Assembly: GCA_045543555.1 (NCBI GenBank)
Contig: JAZQMQ010000005.1
Coordinates: 1-25,143 of the forward strand
From: Colimorpha_A sp045543555
GTDB lineage: Bacteria; Bacillota; Clostridia; Oscillospirales; CAG-272
DNA length: 25,143 nt
Direction of reading: 5' to 3'
The translations under genes and the position numbers were made by a program. A model generated the notes under the pieces. The model did not search any database and was not told the DNA's origin. It saw only the letters and a list, made by a program, of their open reading frames with translations. Positions 11,465-19,679 of this stretch are shown here, piece after piece. How positions within the stretch are numbered: position 1 is the first letter of the stretch; every line of letters starts with the position of its first letter.

Positions 11465-13870
11465 TTATTTAAGTTCAACAACGGTAACTCCGCTGTCGCC
11501 CTCACCGTAGATACCGCCTCTGAAGGATTTAACTCTCGAGTCTGTCTTCAGATGCTTTTTAAGAGCGTCTCTAAGGGCTCCCGTGCCCTTACCGTGAATA
11601 AGCCTCACGGTCTTCATATTTGCCATTATTGCCTCGTCAAGATACTTGTCGGTCATAAACCAAGCATCGTCGCCGTACTGACCTCGGAGGTCGAGCTCGG
11701 CAGAAAACGTCTTATTGACGGTGGCGCGGTATTTCGATGCGGCAATACGCTTCTTGTCGGCGGTGGTCACCTGCACCGCCTCCTCAACAAGCTGAAGCTT
11801 TTTCAGATTGCTCTTTATATTCATAAGTCCGACCTGTACGGTAACGTTACCGTTTTTATCCGGGTCGGCGGCAAGCATACCCTGCTGACCGAGGTTTGTT
11901 ACGAGTACTGTATCACCCTTTTTGAAGGGTCGTGGAGGCACGTAATCGGAATTATCCATCTCCACAATGGGATTTACCTTGTCGGAGGCATCGCGGAGGT
12001 GACGTCTGATATCCCTTCTGCCCTCCTCGAGCTTCGCTCCGAAGCTCTCCTTTTCCTTTTGACGCTTGATCTTTTCAAGCTCGTCCATAACGTACTCGCT
12101 CGTTATCTTTGCACTCGTGAGTATCTGTTCAGCCTTTTCGATATTCTTTTCAAGCTGACGCTCGGATGATTCAAGCTTGTTTTTTAGCTTTTCTTCCTCA
12201 ATTTTTCTGTATTTTTCAAATTCCTGTCTTTCGGCTCTTGCTTGATCTCTTTCCTTTTCGGCTTCAATTCTTCTTGCTTCAAGCTCTGCGATCACCTGTT
12301 CAAATCGTTTATCGTCTACCGAAAGCTTTCTCTTCGCGCTTTCGATTATCTCCTCGGGCATTCCGAGCTTTTGTGTAATAGCAAAAGCATTTGATTTACC
12401 CGGTGTACCGACTATAAGCCTGTATGTGGGACGCAGGGTTTCGATATCAAACTCGCAGGAAGCGTTTGTAACGCCCTCGGTCTCAAGAGCGTAAGCTTTA
12501 ATTTCGGCGTAATGCGTAGTTGCGGCACAAAGCGAGCCGTAGGTGCGCACCTCCTCAATTATCGCCATAGCAAGTGCTGCACCCTCTGTGGGATCGGTGC
12601 CCGCGCCGAGCTCGTCGAAAAGTACGAGAGAACGGTGATTGAGCTTACCGATTATATCAACTATATTCACCATGTGAGAGGAGAATGTGGAAAGGGATTG
12701 CTCAATGCTCTGCTCGTCGCCTATATCGGCAAGAACCGAATCAAAAACGCATCCCTCCGAGCCTTCGTCACAAGGTATATGAAGTCCCGCTTGAAGCATG
12801 AGCGACAACAAGCCGATAGTCTTCATCGTAACCGTTTTACCGCCCGTGTTCGGGCCGGTAATTATCATCGTATCATAATCTCTGCCGAGCTCAACCGTAA
12901 TTGGCACGACCTTTTTCTTATCGATTAAGGGATGACGCGCCTTAACGTACCGTAAATACTGCTTTTCTTCGTGCAGGAGAGGCTCGTTACCCATCATTCT
13001 GTAGGATAGCTCGCCCTTTGCAAAAATGAGTCCAAGCTCGGTTATGGCGTGATAGTCGCCCGAAATTATACCACCGTCCGCTGCGCAATCTGCAGAAAGG
13101 GATGCAAGGATTCGCTCAATCTCAAATTTTTCCTTACTCATTAATGTCCTTAATTCATTGTTTGCATCAACAACCACTAAAGGCTCAATAAACATGGTAG
13201 CTCCCGAAGCCGAGGTATCGTGAACAAGTCCCTTGATCTCGTTTTTATACTCCGCCTTTACGGGAATAACGTATCTGCCGTTACGTTGGGTAACGATGTT
13301 TTCCTGAAGATATTTTCCGTATGCGCCGCTTACGAATTTTTGAAGGCTGTCCTTGATTTTGTTATTTTCAATTCTGATCTTTCGTCTTATATCGGAAAGC
13401 TCGGGAGATGCCTCGTCAGCGATCATATCCTCCGCGAGTATCGTTTTGCCTATTCTGTTTTCAAGGTCACGGTCGAAAACAAGACGGCCGAAATGCTCTC
13501 TCAAGCTTTCACCCAAGGTGCTTTCCCCTCTGTTATCAAAATAGTAATCAGACAGTCTTCTCGTTGTCCGTAAAAGCTCTGCAATATCGAGAAGCTCTCT
13601 CGTGTTAAGCGTTGCTCCCTTTTCCGCTCTTTCTACAGAACCGATAACGTCGGTTATGCTTCCGAAAGAGGGAAAGCCCTTTGCAATTATCAGATTTTTT
13701 GCATCTGTCGTATTACGGAGTCTTTTTCTGATAATATACGGATCAACCTCGGGATTCAAGCTTAGTGCGTATGCCTTTGAGCCCTCCGTCGGAGCGCAAT
13801 CGGCAAGCATATCAAGTATTTTGTCAAATTCAAGAGTTCTCATAGCTCTTGAAAAATATGAACTCTTCAA
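11465..13870 (-). CDS. mutS2: Endonuclease MutS2
   Basis: The 801-residue protein has the MutS core and ATPase but lacks the mismatch-recognition domain, and carries a C-terminal Smr nuclease domain. In Firmicutes MutS2 acts on branched recombination intermediates and on collided ribosomes. The Walker A motif GPNTGGKT is at 339-346, LVLFDELGAGTDPTEG is the Walker B and signature region, and an Arg/Glu/Lys-rich coiled coil spans about 510-610. The Smr domain occupies about 726-801, with LDLRGQ and HGKG (759-762). The start is TTG at 13868-13870, supported by AAAGGA eight bases upstream; the next in-frame ATG (residue 10) lacks such a site. It is the last gene of a seven-gene operon, 34 nt after recO. 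Confidence 0.96.
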   Translation of the reverse strand: MKSSYFSRAMRTLEFDKILDMLADCAPTEGSKAYALSLNPEVDPYIIRKRLRNTTDAKNLIIAKGFPSFGSITDVIGSVERAEKGATLNTRELLDIAELLRTTRRLSDYYFDNRGESTLGESLREHFGRLVFDRDLENRIGKTILAEDMIADEASPELSDIRRKIRIENNKIKDSLQKFVSGAYGKYLQENIVTQRNGRYVIPVKAEYKNEIKGLVHDTSASGATMFIEPLVVVDANNELRTLMSKEKFEIERILASLSADCAADGGIISGDYHAITELGLIFAKGELSYRMMGNEPLLHEEKQYLRYVKARHPLIDKKKVVPITVELGRDYDTMIITGPNTGGKTVTMKTIGLLSLMLQAGLHIPCDEGSEGCVFDSVLADIGDEQSIEQSLSTFSSHMVNIVDIIGKLNHRSLVLFDELGAGTDPTEGAALAMAIIEEVRTYGSLCAATTHYAEIKAYALETEGVTNASCEFDIETLRPTYRLIVGTPGKSNAFAITQKLGMPEEIIESAKRKLSVDDKRFEQVIAELEARRIEAEKERDQARAERQEFEKYRKIEEEKLKNKLESSERQLEKNIEKAEQILTSAKITSEYVMDELEKIKRQKEKESFGAKLEEGRRDIRRHLRDASDKVNPIVEMDNSDYVPPRPFKKGDTVLVTNLGQQGMLAADPDKNGNVTVQVGLMNIKSNLKKLQLVEEAVQVTTADKKRIAASKYRATVNKTFSAELDLRGQYGDDAWFMTDKYLDEAIMANMKTVRLIHGKGTGALRDALKKHLKTDSRVKSFRGGIYGEGDSGVTVVELK

Positions 13871-13904
13871 TTTTCTATCCTTTCATAATTACGGTGTATC
13901 TCCG

Positions 13905-14690
13905 TCACATTGTCTTTACTCTTTTATAAAAATCAAGTGTTTTAAAGCCTCTGCCGAGCTGATTTAAAAGGTACTTTTCACAAACACGGCAAAGTTCCTC
14001 TTCGTCAGGGTCGGAAAGAGCAAAGGAAAAAATTCTTTTGGGGTTTGCATTGATTATGTAGCCCATTCCATTCTTCACTGAAGGGATAAGGGGCAGTATC
14101 AGCGCGGTCGTACCGCTTGTTTCTCTGTCGATCGTGTCCTCATCGCCGCCGAAACAATCTCCGCAGGATACCGAGCCGTTCATAACGTCGAGATAGTATA
14201 TCTCGTGATCCTCTCTGCCACAGTATCTGCACGCTTTTATATCGGGGCAAAGACCGCTTACATAAGCGCAGCGAAGCTCAAACACCGCCTTAATAAAATC
14301 GAGGCTCCGCTCCCCTTTACATATCATATAAAGGGTATTTAAAGCAAGCGAGAGCATTTCAGCCCCATTTTCATTCTCAACGCTGACCGCAGAGCTCACT
14401 TCAGCCACATATTGTGCCAAAGCGAAGGATGACATATCTCGTCTTATCTCAAAAAACTGCTCTATCAGCGATGCTTCGTTAAGCGTATAAAAGCCGTTTC
14501 TTTCCTTTAAAGTAAACTCGCTGTAGCAAAGAAGCTGCGCGCAGGCAGAGTTTTTATTGCGGAGGCTTTTTGCGCCCTTAACTATTACGGTCAGTGCCCC
14601 CTTCTCGCCGGTTAGCAGTGTAAGGAGCTTATCATTTTCACCGTAATCACTTTCCCTTATCACAAGGGCAGGTATGGTCAGAAGCTCCAT
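13905..14690 (-). CDS. recO: DNA repair protein RecO
   Basis: The 261-residue protein mediates RecA loading by displacing SSB and annealing single strands in the RecFOR pathway. The N-terminal OB fold shows PALVIRESDYGENDKLLTLLT (about 7-27) and a conserved GALTVIVKGAKS. A zinc site is formed by CRYCGR and SCGDC (about residues 158-183), usual in Firmicutes RecO. Length is normal. It lies eight bases after era and 34 nt before mutS2. Confidence 0.93.
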   Translation of the reverse strand: MELLTIPALVIRESDYGENDKLLTLLTGEKGALTVIVKGAKSLRNKNSACAQLLCYSEFTLKERNGFYTLNEASLIEQFFEIRRDMSSFALAQYVAEVSSAVSVENENGAEMLSLALNTLYMICKGERSLDFIKAVFELRCAYVSGLCPDIKACRYCGREDHEIYYLDVMNGSVSCGDCFGGDEDTIDRETSGTTALILPLIPSVKNGMGYIINANPKRIFSFALSDPDEEELCRVCEKYLLNQLGRGFKTLDFYKRVKTM

Positions 14691-14698
14691 TATTTACC

Positions 14699-15586
14699 TC
14701 AAAGATCGTTTTTGTTGAATCCGAAATTATTAAGATTCACCACGTCGTCGCGCCAATTTGTTTTGACCTTTACCCAAAGATCGATAAACACCTTGACACC
14801 GAAGAAGTTTTCAAGATCTTCTCTTGCATAGCTTCCGATTTTTTTGAGCTGCGCACCCTGTTTTCCTATGATTATTCTCTTATGAGCCTCTCTTTCGCAG
14901 AATATCTCGGCTCTGATGCGAAGAAGCTTGCCCTCTTCCTTGAATTCCTCGATAACGACTGCAGTACCGTGAGGGATCTCGTCGTCAAGGGTGCGAAGAA
15001 GCTTCTCTCTGATTATTTCGGATGCTATCTGTCTCTCGGGCTGATCGGTGATATCGTCCTCCGAGAAGAACCAGTCGCCTTCACTCAGGAAAGATTCTGC
15101 TTCCTGAATTACGATCTCAACGCCCTTATTATTTACCGCAGATATCGGAACGACCGCTTTAAAATCATAGAGGTCCTTAAAATCCATTATTGTCTGTCCT
15201 ACAGCCTCGCCACCAACCTTGTCGGTCTTATTTATAACGAGTATTGCGGGAAGCTTTTTAGCGCTGATACGCTCAACCATATTCATTTCAGCCGCACCGG
15301 GCTTGCTTCCTGCCTCAACAACGAAAAGACAGGCATCAACCTCACCTATCGTGTTTGAAATGGTTTTCACCATATAATCTCCGAGCTTATTTCTGCTCTT
15401 GATAAGGCCCGGTGTGTCGAGGAATACGAACTGATTCTCACCCTTAGTCAATATTCCCGTGATCCTCGTTCTTGTGGTTTGGGGCTTCTTTGATACTATC
15501 GCTATCTTCTCTCCGAGCATTGCGTTGAGAAGCGTTGATTTTCCGACGTTCGGACGTCCTAAAATTGCTATAAATCCTGTTTTCAT
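14699..15586 (-). CDS. era: GTPase Era
   Basis: The 295-residue GTPase binds 16S rRNA and helps mature the small subunit. The G1 motif GRPNVGKST is at residues 10-18, followed by KPQTTRTRI (G2), DTPG (G3) and INKTD (G4). The C-terminal KH domain includes IIIGKQGAQLKKIGSYAREDLENFFG (about 236-261), the RNA-binding GxxG loop region. Length is normal. It starts seven bases after ybeY and precedes recO, the classic order in Firmicutes. Confidence 0.97.
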   Translation of the reverse strand: MKTGFIAILGRPNVGKSTLLNAMLGEKIAIVSKKPQTTRTRITGILTKGENQFVFLDTPGLIKSRNKLGDYMVKTISNTIGEVDACLFVVEAGSKPGAAEMNMVERISAKKLPAILVINKTDKVGGEAVGQTIMDFKDLYDFKAVVPISAVNNKGVEIVIQEAESFLSEGDWFFSEDDITDQPERQIASEIIREKLLRTLDDEIPHGTAVVIEEFKEEGKLLRIRAEIFCEREAHKRIIIGKQGAQLKKIGSYAREDLENFFGVKVFIDLWVKVKTNWRDDVVNLNNFGFNKNDL

Positions 15587-15593
15587 TTTACCG

Positions 15594-16064
15594 TCATCTT
15601 TCTATACCTATTATTTTCATTATTTCGTCTTGCAAAGCAAACATTTCCTTTTCATCTTCATCGGATATTTCGTGGTCATATCCCAAAAGATGAAGCATTG
15701 AATGTACGGTGAGGAATGAGACCTCCCTTTCAAAGCTATGGCCGTATTCTCCGGCCTGCTCTTCTGCTCTTTGAAGGCTTAATACTATATCTCCCAAAGC
15801 AATCTCGCCAGTTGCATCTTCAAGCTCCTCTGCCTCATACATTGGAAAGGAAAGAACGTCTGTGGGGCGATCGATATTCCTGTACTCAAGATTAAGCGCA
15901 TGTATTTTCTCATTGTCGGTAAAGGTTACCGACACCTCGCAATCATTTTCTATATTCTGATGCTTGAGAGTTGCCTTTATCGCTTTTTTCACAAGCGCAC
16001 GAAGCGACGGTGTAACCTTTATAAGCTTCTGCTCATTTCTTGTTAAAACTTTTAATGCGCTCAT
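15594..16064 (-). CDS. ybeY: Endoribonuclease YbeY (rRNA maturation factor)
   Basis: The 156-residue metal-dependent RNase processes rRNA ends and takes part in ribosome quality control. The zinc motif HSMLHLLGYDH gives the three ligands His121, His125 and His131. Upstream lie the conserved NLEYRNIDRPTDVLSFPM and GDIVLSLQRAEEQA segments. The start at 16062-16064 overlaps the end of phoH by 32 nt in another frame; it is supported by AAGGAAAAGG just upstream and by the normal length of the N-terminus. Confidence 0.95.
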   Translation of the reverse strand: MSALKVLTRNEQKLIKVTPSLRALVKKAIKATLKHQNIENDCEVSVTFTDNEKIHALNLEYRNIDRPTDVLSFPMYEAEELEDATGEIALGDIVLSLQRAEEQAGEYGHSFEREVSFLTVHSMLHLLGYDHEISDEDEKEMFALQDEIMKIIGIER

Positions 16065-17052
16065 TTGCCTTTTCCTTTTTTTCTTTATCGTACTTTTCGT
16101 AAGCGAGAATTATCTGTTGTACCAAGCGATGTCTCACAACGTCGCGTTCCGTAAAATGATGTATGCCTATATCCTCGATCCCGTCAAGAACGTGAAGTGC
16201 CTCTACAAGTCCGCTCTTTACGCCTCTCGGAAGATCTGTTTGAGTGATATCTCCCGTTACTACCGCCTTGGAATTTGCACCCAAACGGGTAAGGAACATT
16301 TTCATCTGCTCCGGAGTTGTGTTTTGCGCCTCATCGAGAATGATAAACGAATCGTCGAGAGTTCTGCCGCGCATATACGCAAGAGGCGCGATCTCAATTA
16401 TTCCTCTTTCAACGTTTTTCTGGTAAGTTTCCGCCCCAAGCATCTCAAAAAGAGCATCGTAAAGAGGACGCAGATATGGATCTATTTTGTTTTGAAGATC
16501 GCCGGGCAGATATCCAAGCTTTTCTCCCGCCTCAACAGCAGGTCTTGTGAGAATGACGCGGCTTACCTGCTTTGAGCGAAGAGCCTTGACTGCCATTGCA
16601 ACCGCCAAGAACGTCTTTCCCGTACCCGCAGGGCCTATTCCCATAACTATCGTGTTCTTCTTTATCAGATCTACGTATCTGCTCTGACCGACAGTTTTTG
16701 CCTTTATTGGCTTTCCCCTTGTAGTTATGCAGATACAATCTCCATCGATTCCTGTAAGCTCGGAGCTTTTTCCGTCACGAACCATAGAAATCACGTAGTC
16801 TACGTTTTGTGCTGTCAAATGCCCATTAAGAGCAGCGATCTTCTGCAAATACGACAGAGCCTCAGCAGCGCAAGAAACGCCCTCGTCCCTTTCTCCTGTA
16901 ACCGCAATTACGCTTCCCCCCGCACTTTCGCTATCTCTTGTGCGAAGAATAACGCCAAAAGCATCCTCTATTCTTTTTGCATTTGCATCGAACCCGCCAA
17001 AAATTGCAGCTGTTTGTTCGATGCTGTCCGTTTTTACAGTTTTTTCAGCCAT
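16033..17052 (-). CDS. phoH: PhoH family protein (P-loop ATPase)
   Basis: The 339-residue protein is an ATPase/helicase-like protein that in Firmicutes is always next to ybeY and is thought to act on RNA. The Walker A motif GPAGTGKT is at 140-147 and the Walker B ILDEAQN at about 258-264. Further conserved parts are LTRPAVEAGEKLGYLPGDLQNKIDPYLRPLYDAL and the final VVTGDITQTDLP. The N-terminal 100 residues hold a predicted KH-like RNA-binding segment. The gap to yqfD is 27 nt, and its end overlaps ybeY. Confidence 0.93.
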   Translation of the reverse strand: MAEKTVKTDSIEQTAAIFGGFDANAKRIEDAFGVILRTRDSESAGGSVIAVTGERDEGVSCAAEALSYLQKIAALNGHLTAQNVDYVISMVRDGKSSELTGIDGDCICITTRGKPIKAKTVGQSRYVDLIKKNTIVMGIGPAGTGKTFLAVAMAVKALRSKQVSRVILTRPAVEAGEKLGYLPGDLQNKIDPYLRPLYDALFEMLGAETYQKNVERGIIEIAPLAYMRGRTLDDSFIILDEAQNTTPEQMKMFLTRLGANSKAVVTGDITQTDLPRGVKSGLVEALHVLDGIEDIGIHHFTERDVVRHRLVQQIILAYEKYDKEKKEKANERIKSFNKK

Positions 17053-17079
17053 TATCCACCTTAAAATTATTTTTATAGG

Positions 17080-18288
17080 TTAAACAATACCTATAGGAAT
17101 CTCTGATGCAATGTTCTCGATACACTCTATGCTCCAAGTCAGAACAAGAACGCCGTCGATAATCTCATAGTAGCTTTCCTTTGATATCATTTCAGCTTCG
17201 GGTAATACTTCTGAAATTGCCTGTATCATTTCATTTTCAGCAATCAAAAGCGCTTCCTCCTCCGAGTATGTCACATCCACATTTTCATAGATCTCAACAT
17301 ACTCTGTTCTGATACTTATGGGAAGAGGCGTTTCGAGCTTTTGAGACAAGCCCTCAAAAAGAACCACCCGCTTATTCAATGTTATTATATCACACTTATC
17401 CTGCAAAATGCTATAGTTTTCTTTAAGTTTTATGCTTTTTCCGAAAAAAAACAGACTCTTTTTCAAGATTATACGCTCTTTAAAGACTTCTCTTGTGTTT
17501 TTTATAGGCACTTCGACCCTGAATACACGTTTTGTTTTGGCAAACACCTTTCCCTTAGACCTTACAAGCACAAATCTTCCGCTATCGCCCTGCCCCACTT
17601 TCACGACACCCGAAATAAGCAGTTCTCCGGCCTTTACCGTTTGCCCCGGCATTACCTCAAGCTGTCCGGACTCTGTTTCTGTCCTTACTATTTCCCCATC
17701 GAACCCAGCAACTAGATTCGACGGCGTTCCATTGTCCTTTTCAATTTCCCGATCTGAGCGTTCGATCAGCTTCACGATAGCATAGGTTCCTTCCATGTTG
17801 ACCGACACCCAGCTTATACCGTCATTCAACAATAAAAGCCTATGACAAATATTGTAGAAATCTGTCTTTCTTATATTACTACCAATGCCAAAACCAAGTT
17901 CTTTAAGGTTTTCTCTTATTTCTGCATCCGAAATGAAATCATTTCCTTCGATACGAAGATCCCAAACATAGTTTGTGGAAAGGCCTGTTAAAATAAAAAA
18001 TACTATCGCACCGATCAGTATTCCATATCGTCTTTTATACCGTGAAAAAACATACGGTATTCCCTTTCTGTTTCGGGTTGTTACCTCGTAATATTCAAAA
18101 TTTTCAATCGCACGAAGCTTAATATAGTCCCTTTCTGTCAGCTCAAACACTCTTCCGTCCTCCACTGTCTTAAGGGACGTATAACGTATGTCGCGCTTCA
18201 TCATTTCATTTGCAAGGAGAACAAATTTTTCTTTTCTCACATAAAGGAGCCTTGTTCCTACAATAAATGCTACGATTCTTTTAAGCAT
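17080..18288 (-). CDS. yqfD: Sporulation protein YqfD
   Basis: The 402-residue membrane protein is found in endospore formers and in Bacillus is made under sigma-E in the mother cell. It has an N-terminal cytoplasmic part with a helical segment, a single membrane helix at about 88-108 (YGILIGAIVFFILTGLSTNYV) and a large extracytoplasmic beta-rich part with WVSVNMEGTYAIVKLIER, LVAGFDGEIVRTETESGQ and VMPGQTVKAGELLISGVV. The last repeat resembles a biotinyl/lipoyl-like hairpin. It overlaps the end of yqfC by eight bases. Confidence 0.9.
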   Translation of the reverse strand: MLKRIVAFIVGTRLLYVRKEKFVLLANEMMKRDIRYTSLKTVEDGRVFELTERDYIKLRAIENFEYYEVTTRNRKGIPYVFSRYKRRYGILIGAIVFFILTGLSTNYVWDLRIEGNDFISDAEIRENLKELGFGIGSNIRKTDFYNICHRLLLLNDGISWVSVNMEGTYAIVKLIERSDREIEKDNGTPSNLVAGFDGEIVRTETESGQLEVMPGQTVKAGELLISGVVKVGQGDSGRFVLVRSKGKVFAKTKRVFRVEVPIKNTREVFKERIILKKSLFFFGKSIKLKENYSILQDKCDIITLNKRVVLFEGLSQKLETPLPISIRTEYVEIYENVDVTYSEEEALLIAENEMIQAISEVLPEAEMISKESYYEIIDGVLVLTWSIECIENIASEIPIGIV

Positions 18289-18562
18289 TGCCTCTTATCC
18301 TTTCGATTTCAAGACCGGTAATATTTCCTGTAACTCTGACTGTGCTGTTTCCAAATGAGCACATTTTGAGACCGCTCCCCCTGACCGTTACCCTGCTTTC
18401 ATTTGTTCGGAAGGAGGCCGCCTCCTCATCATAAGACAATATCTCCTTGCAACCGTCAAGCTTAAGAGTATTATCACCCTCCATCTCTATATATGGACGG
18501 TCTCCAAAGGAGGACGACGGAAGCTCTGTGAAAGCCTCAAGAAATTTTTTGATCTTTGACAA
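18281..18562 (-). CDS. yqfC: Sporulation protein YqfC
   Basis: The 93-residue protein has the length usual for YqfC. The start chosen is TTG at 18560-18562, preceded by GAGG at about eight bases; a longer frame to 18610 adds 16 hydrophobic residues without a ribosome binding site. The sequence is beta-rich: RPYIEMEGDNTLKLDGCKEILSYDEEAASF, VTVRGSGLKMCSF and VRVTGNITGLEIE. It is the first gene of the operon. It is expected to share the sigma-E-controlled role of yqfD, but I could not define a sigma-E promoter with confidence. Confidence 0.88.
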   Translation of the reverse strand: MSKIKKFLEAFTELPSSSFGDRPYIEMEGDNTLKLDGCKEILSYDEEAASFRTNESRVTVRGSGLKMCSFGNSTVRVTGNITGLEIERIRGNA

Positions 18563-18626
18563 GTTATTTTTCCTCGTTTCAAATAATATAGTAATTAAAA
18601 ATATGCACAAATCCTTGGAGGAATTC

Positions 18627-19565
18627 GTGATAATAAAAAAATACGGTTCTTATATTTTATCATTAATGATACCGGCCTTGCTTTGTTTCTTTTTGATTTT
18701 TTCATCAACCACATCAGATTACGCAAAAAACGGTATATATCTTTGCTTAAATACTGTTATCCCATCGCTATTTCCGATATTTGTCGTAAACGGACTACTT
18801 ATAAGCTCCAAAATAGCTGACCGGATTTCCGGATTTTTAAGGCTACCTGTCTCAAAGCTGTTCGGAGTTTCCGAAAATGGAGTATATCCCGCCATAATAG
18901 GTCTCATATGTGGGGCTCCTTCAGGAAGCGTTGCGCTATCTTCTGTTATCGACGGAAAAAGTATCAGTCGGGAAGAAGCCACAGTCATTGCGATAGCTTC
19001 CTCCCCCATGTCATTCTCGTTCATATACTCAACGTTAGGCGGGAAAATGCTCGGATCTTACAAGCTCGGCATAATACTATACGTCGTATGCCTGCTATCG
19101 TCTATTATATCAGGGCGCATATTATCGGTTATTTTAAAGCCAAAATCCAGCTGCTGCTTGCAGCAAGCATTCACAAAAAACGAATTCTGTCGTCCGTCCC
19201 TAAGTAAAGCAATATCAGATGCAGTTACGGGCACCTTATCTATATGCGGGACGATTATATTTTTCTCTGCAATTTCGGGACTGATATGCTCCGTACCAAG
19301 CATTCCGATAAGTATAAAGTCTGCATTAACATTATTCTTGGAAATCACGTCAGGTGCCGAAAACACCACCGTTCAAATGCAAGGAATCCCCGCTTTCCTA
19401 TTTCTTTGCGCCGGTGTCAGTTGGTCGGGGCTGTCTGTTATTTGCCAGTGCATATCCTCCTTAGGAAAAAGTATCTCTTTTACTCAGTTTTTTTGCGGAA
19501 AATGTTTAGCTTCTCTCATCAGCCTAATTATCGGTTTTGCAATAACGGCGCTTAACCTAATATAA
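18627..19565 (+). CDS. Integral membrane protein, YlbJ-like (Gate/nucleoside-recognition type)
   Basis: The start chosen is GTG at 18627, six bases after GGAGG, giving 312 residues; an in-frame ATG at 18603 has no ribosome binding site. About eight membrane segments are visible, including SYILSLMIPALLCFFLIF, IYLCLNTVIPSLFPIFVVNGLLIS and ISLIIGFAITALNLI. The CLNTVIPSLFPIFV and GLICGAPSGSVALSSVI segments and the SSPMSFSFIYSTLGGKMLGS loop match the pattern of sporulation membrane protein YlbJ and related Gate-domain proteins. It is shorter than Bacillus YlbJ (about 400 residues). It diverges from the yqfC operon with only 64 nt between starts, which fits a joint role in sporulation. Assignment to YlbJ proper is uncertain. 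Confidence 0.65.
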   Translation: MIIKKYGSYILSLMIPALLCFFLIFSSTTSDYAKNGIYLCLNTVIPSLFPIFVVNGLLISSKIADRISGFLRLPVSKLFGVSENGVYPAIIGLICGAPSGSVALSSVIDGKSISREEATVIAIASSPMSFSFIYSTLGGKMLGSYKLGIILYVVCLLSSIISGRILSVILKPKSSCCLQQAFTKNEFCRPSLSKAISDAVTGTLSICGTIIFFSAISGLICSVPSIPISIKSALTLFLEITSGAENTTVQMQGIPAFLFLCAGVSWSGLSVICQCISSLGKSISFTQFFCGKCLASLISLIIGFAITALNLI

Positions 19566-19577
19566 AGAATAAAAATA

Positions 19578-19627
19578 TTGCAAAATGCAAGAAGGGTATT
19601 GCAATATTGCATTTTATGTGTTATACT
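19578..19627 (+). promoter_or_regulatory. Promoter with palindromic operator-like sites before the citrate-synthase-like gene
   Basis: TTGCAA (19599-19604) and TATACT (19622-19627) with a 17-nt spacer form a probable promoter. The -35 lies inside a perfect 12-bp palindrome, TGCAATATTGCA (19600-19611). A second dyad, TTGCA-AAA-TGCAA, lies at 19578-19590. The two sites share the half-site TTGCA, as expected for a dimeric repressor or activator. No regulator gene is adjacent. Confidence 0.6.
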
Positions 19628-19679
19628 TATTTATATTTAATTTTATGAAACACTTTTTTGATAAAATCAGGAGTTAAAA

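Noticed and set aside
11309..12169. Long plus-strand frame opposite sigma and mutS2 genes
   Set aside because: It is antisense to two well-conserved genes, crosses a terminator, and shows no recognisable protein pattern.
18555..18585. Sigma-A promoter for the YlbJ-like gene (TTGACA at 18555-18560)
   Set aside because: The nearest -10-like box (TAATAT) is about 22 nt away, too far for a normal spacer.
18447..18626. Longer start of the YlbJ-like gene at 18447 or 18603
   Set aside because: The extension overlaps yqfC on the other strand and has no ribosome binding site; GTG at 18627 has GGAGG six bases before it.
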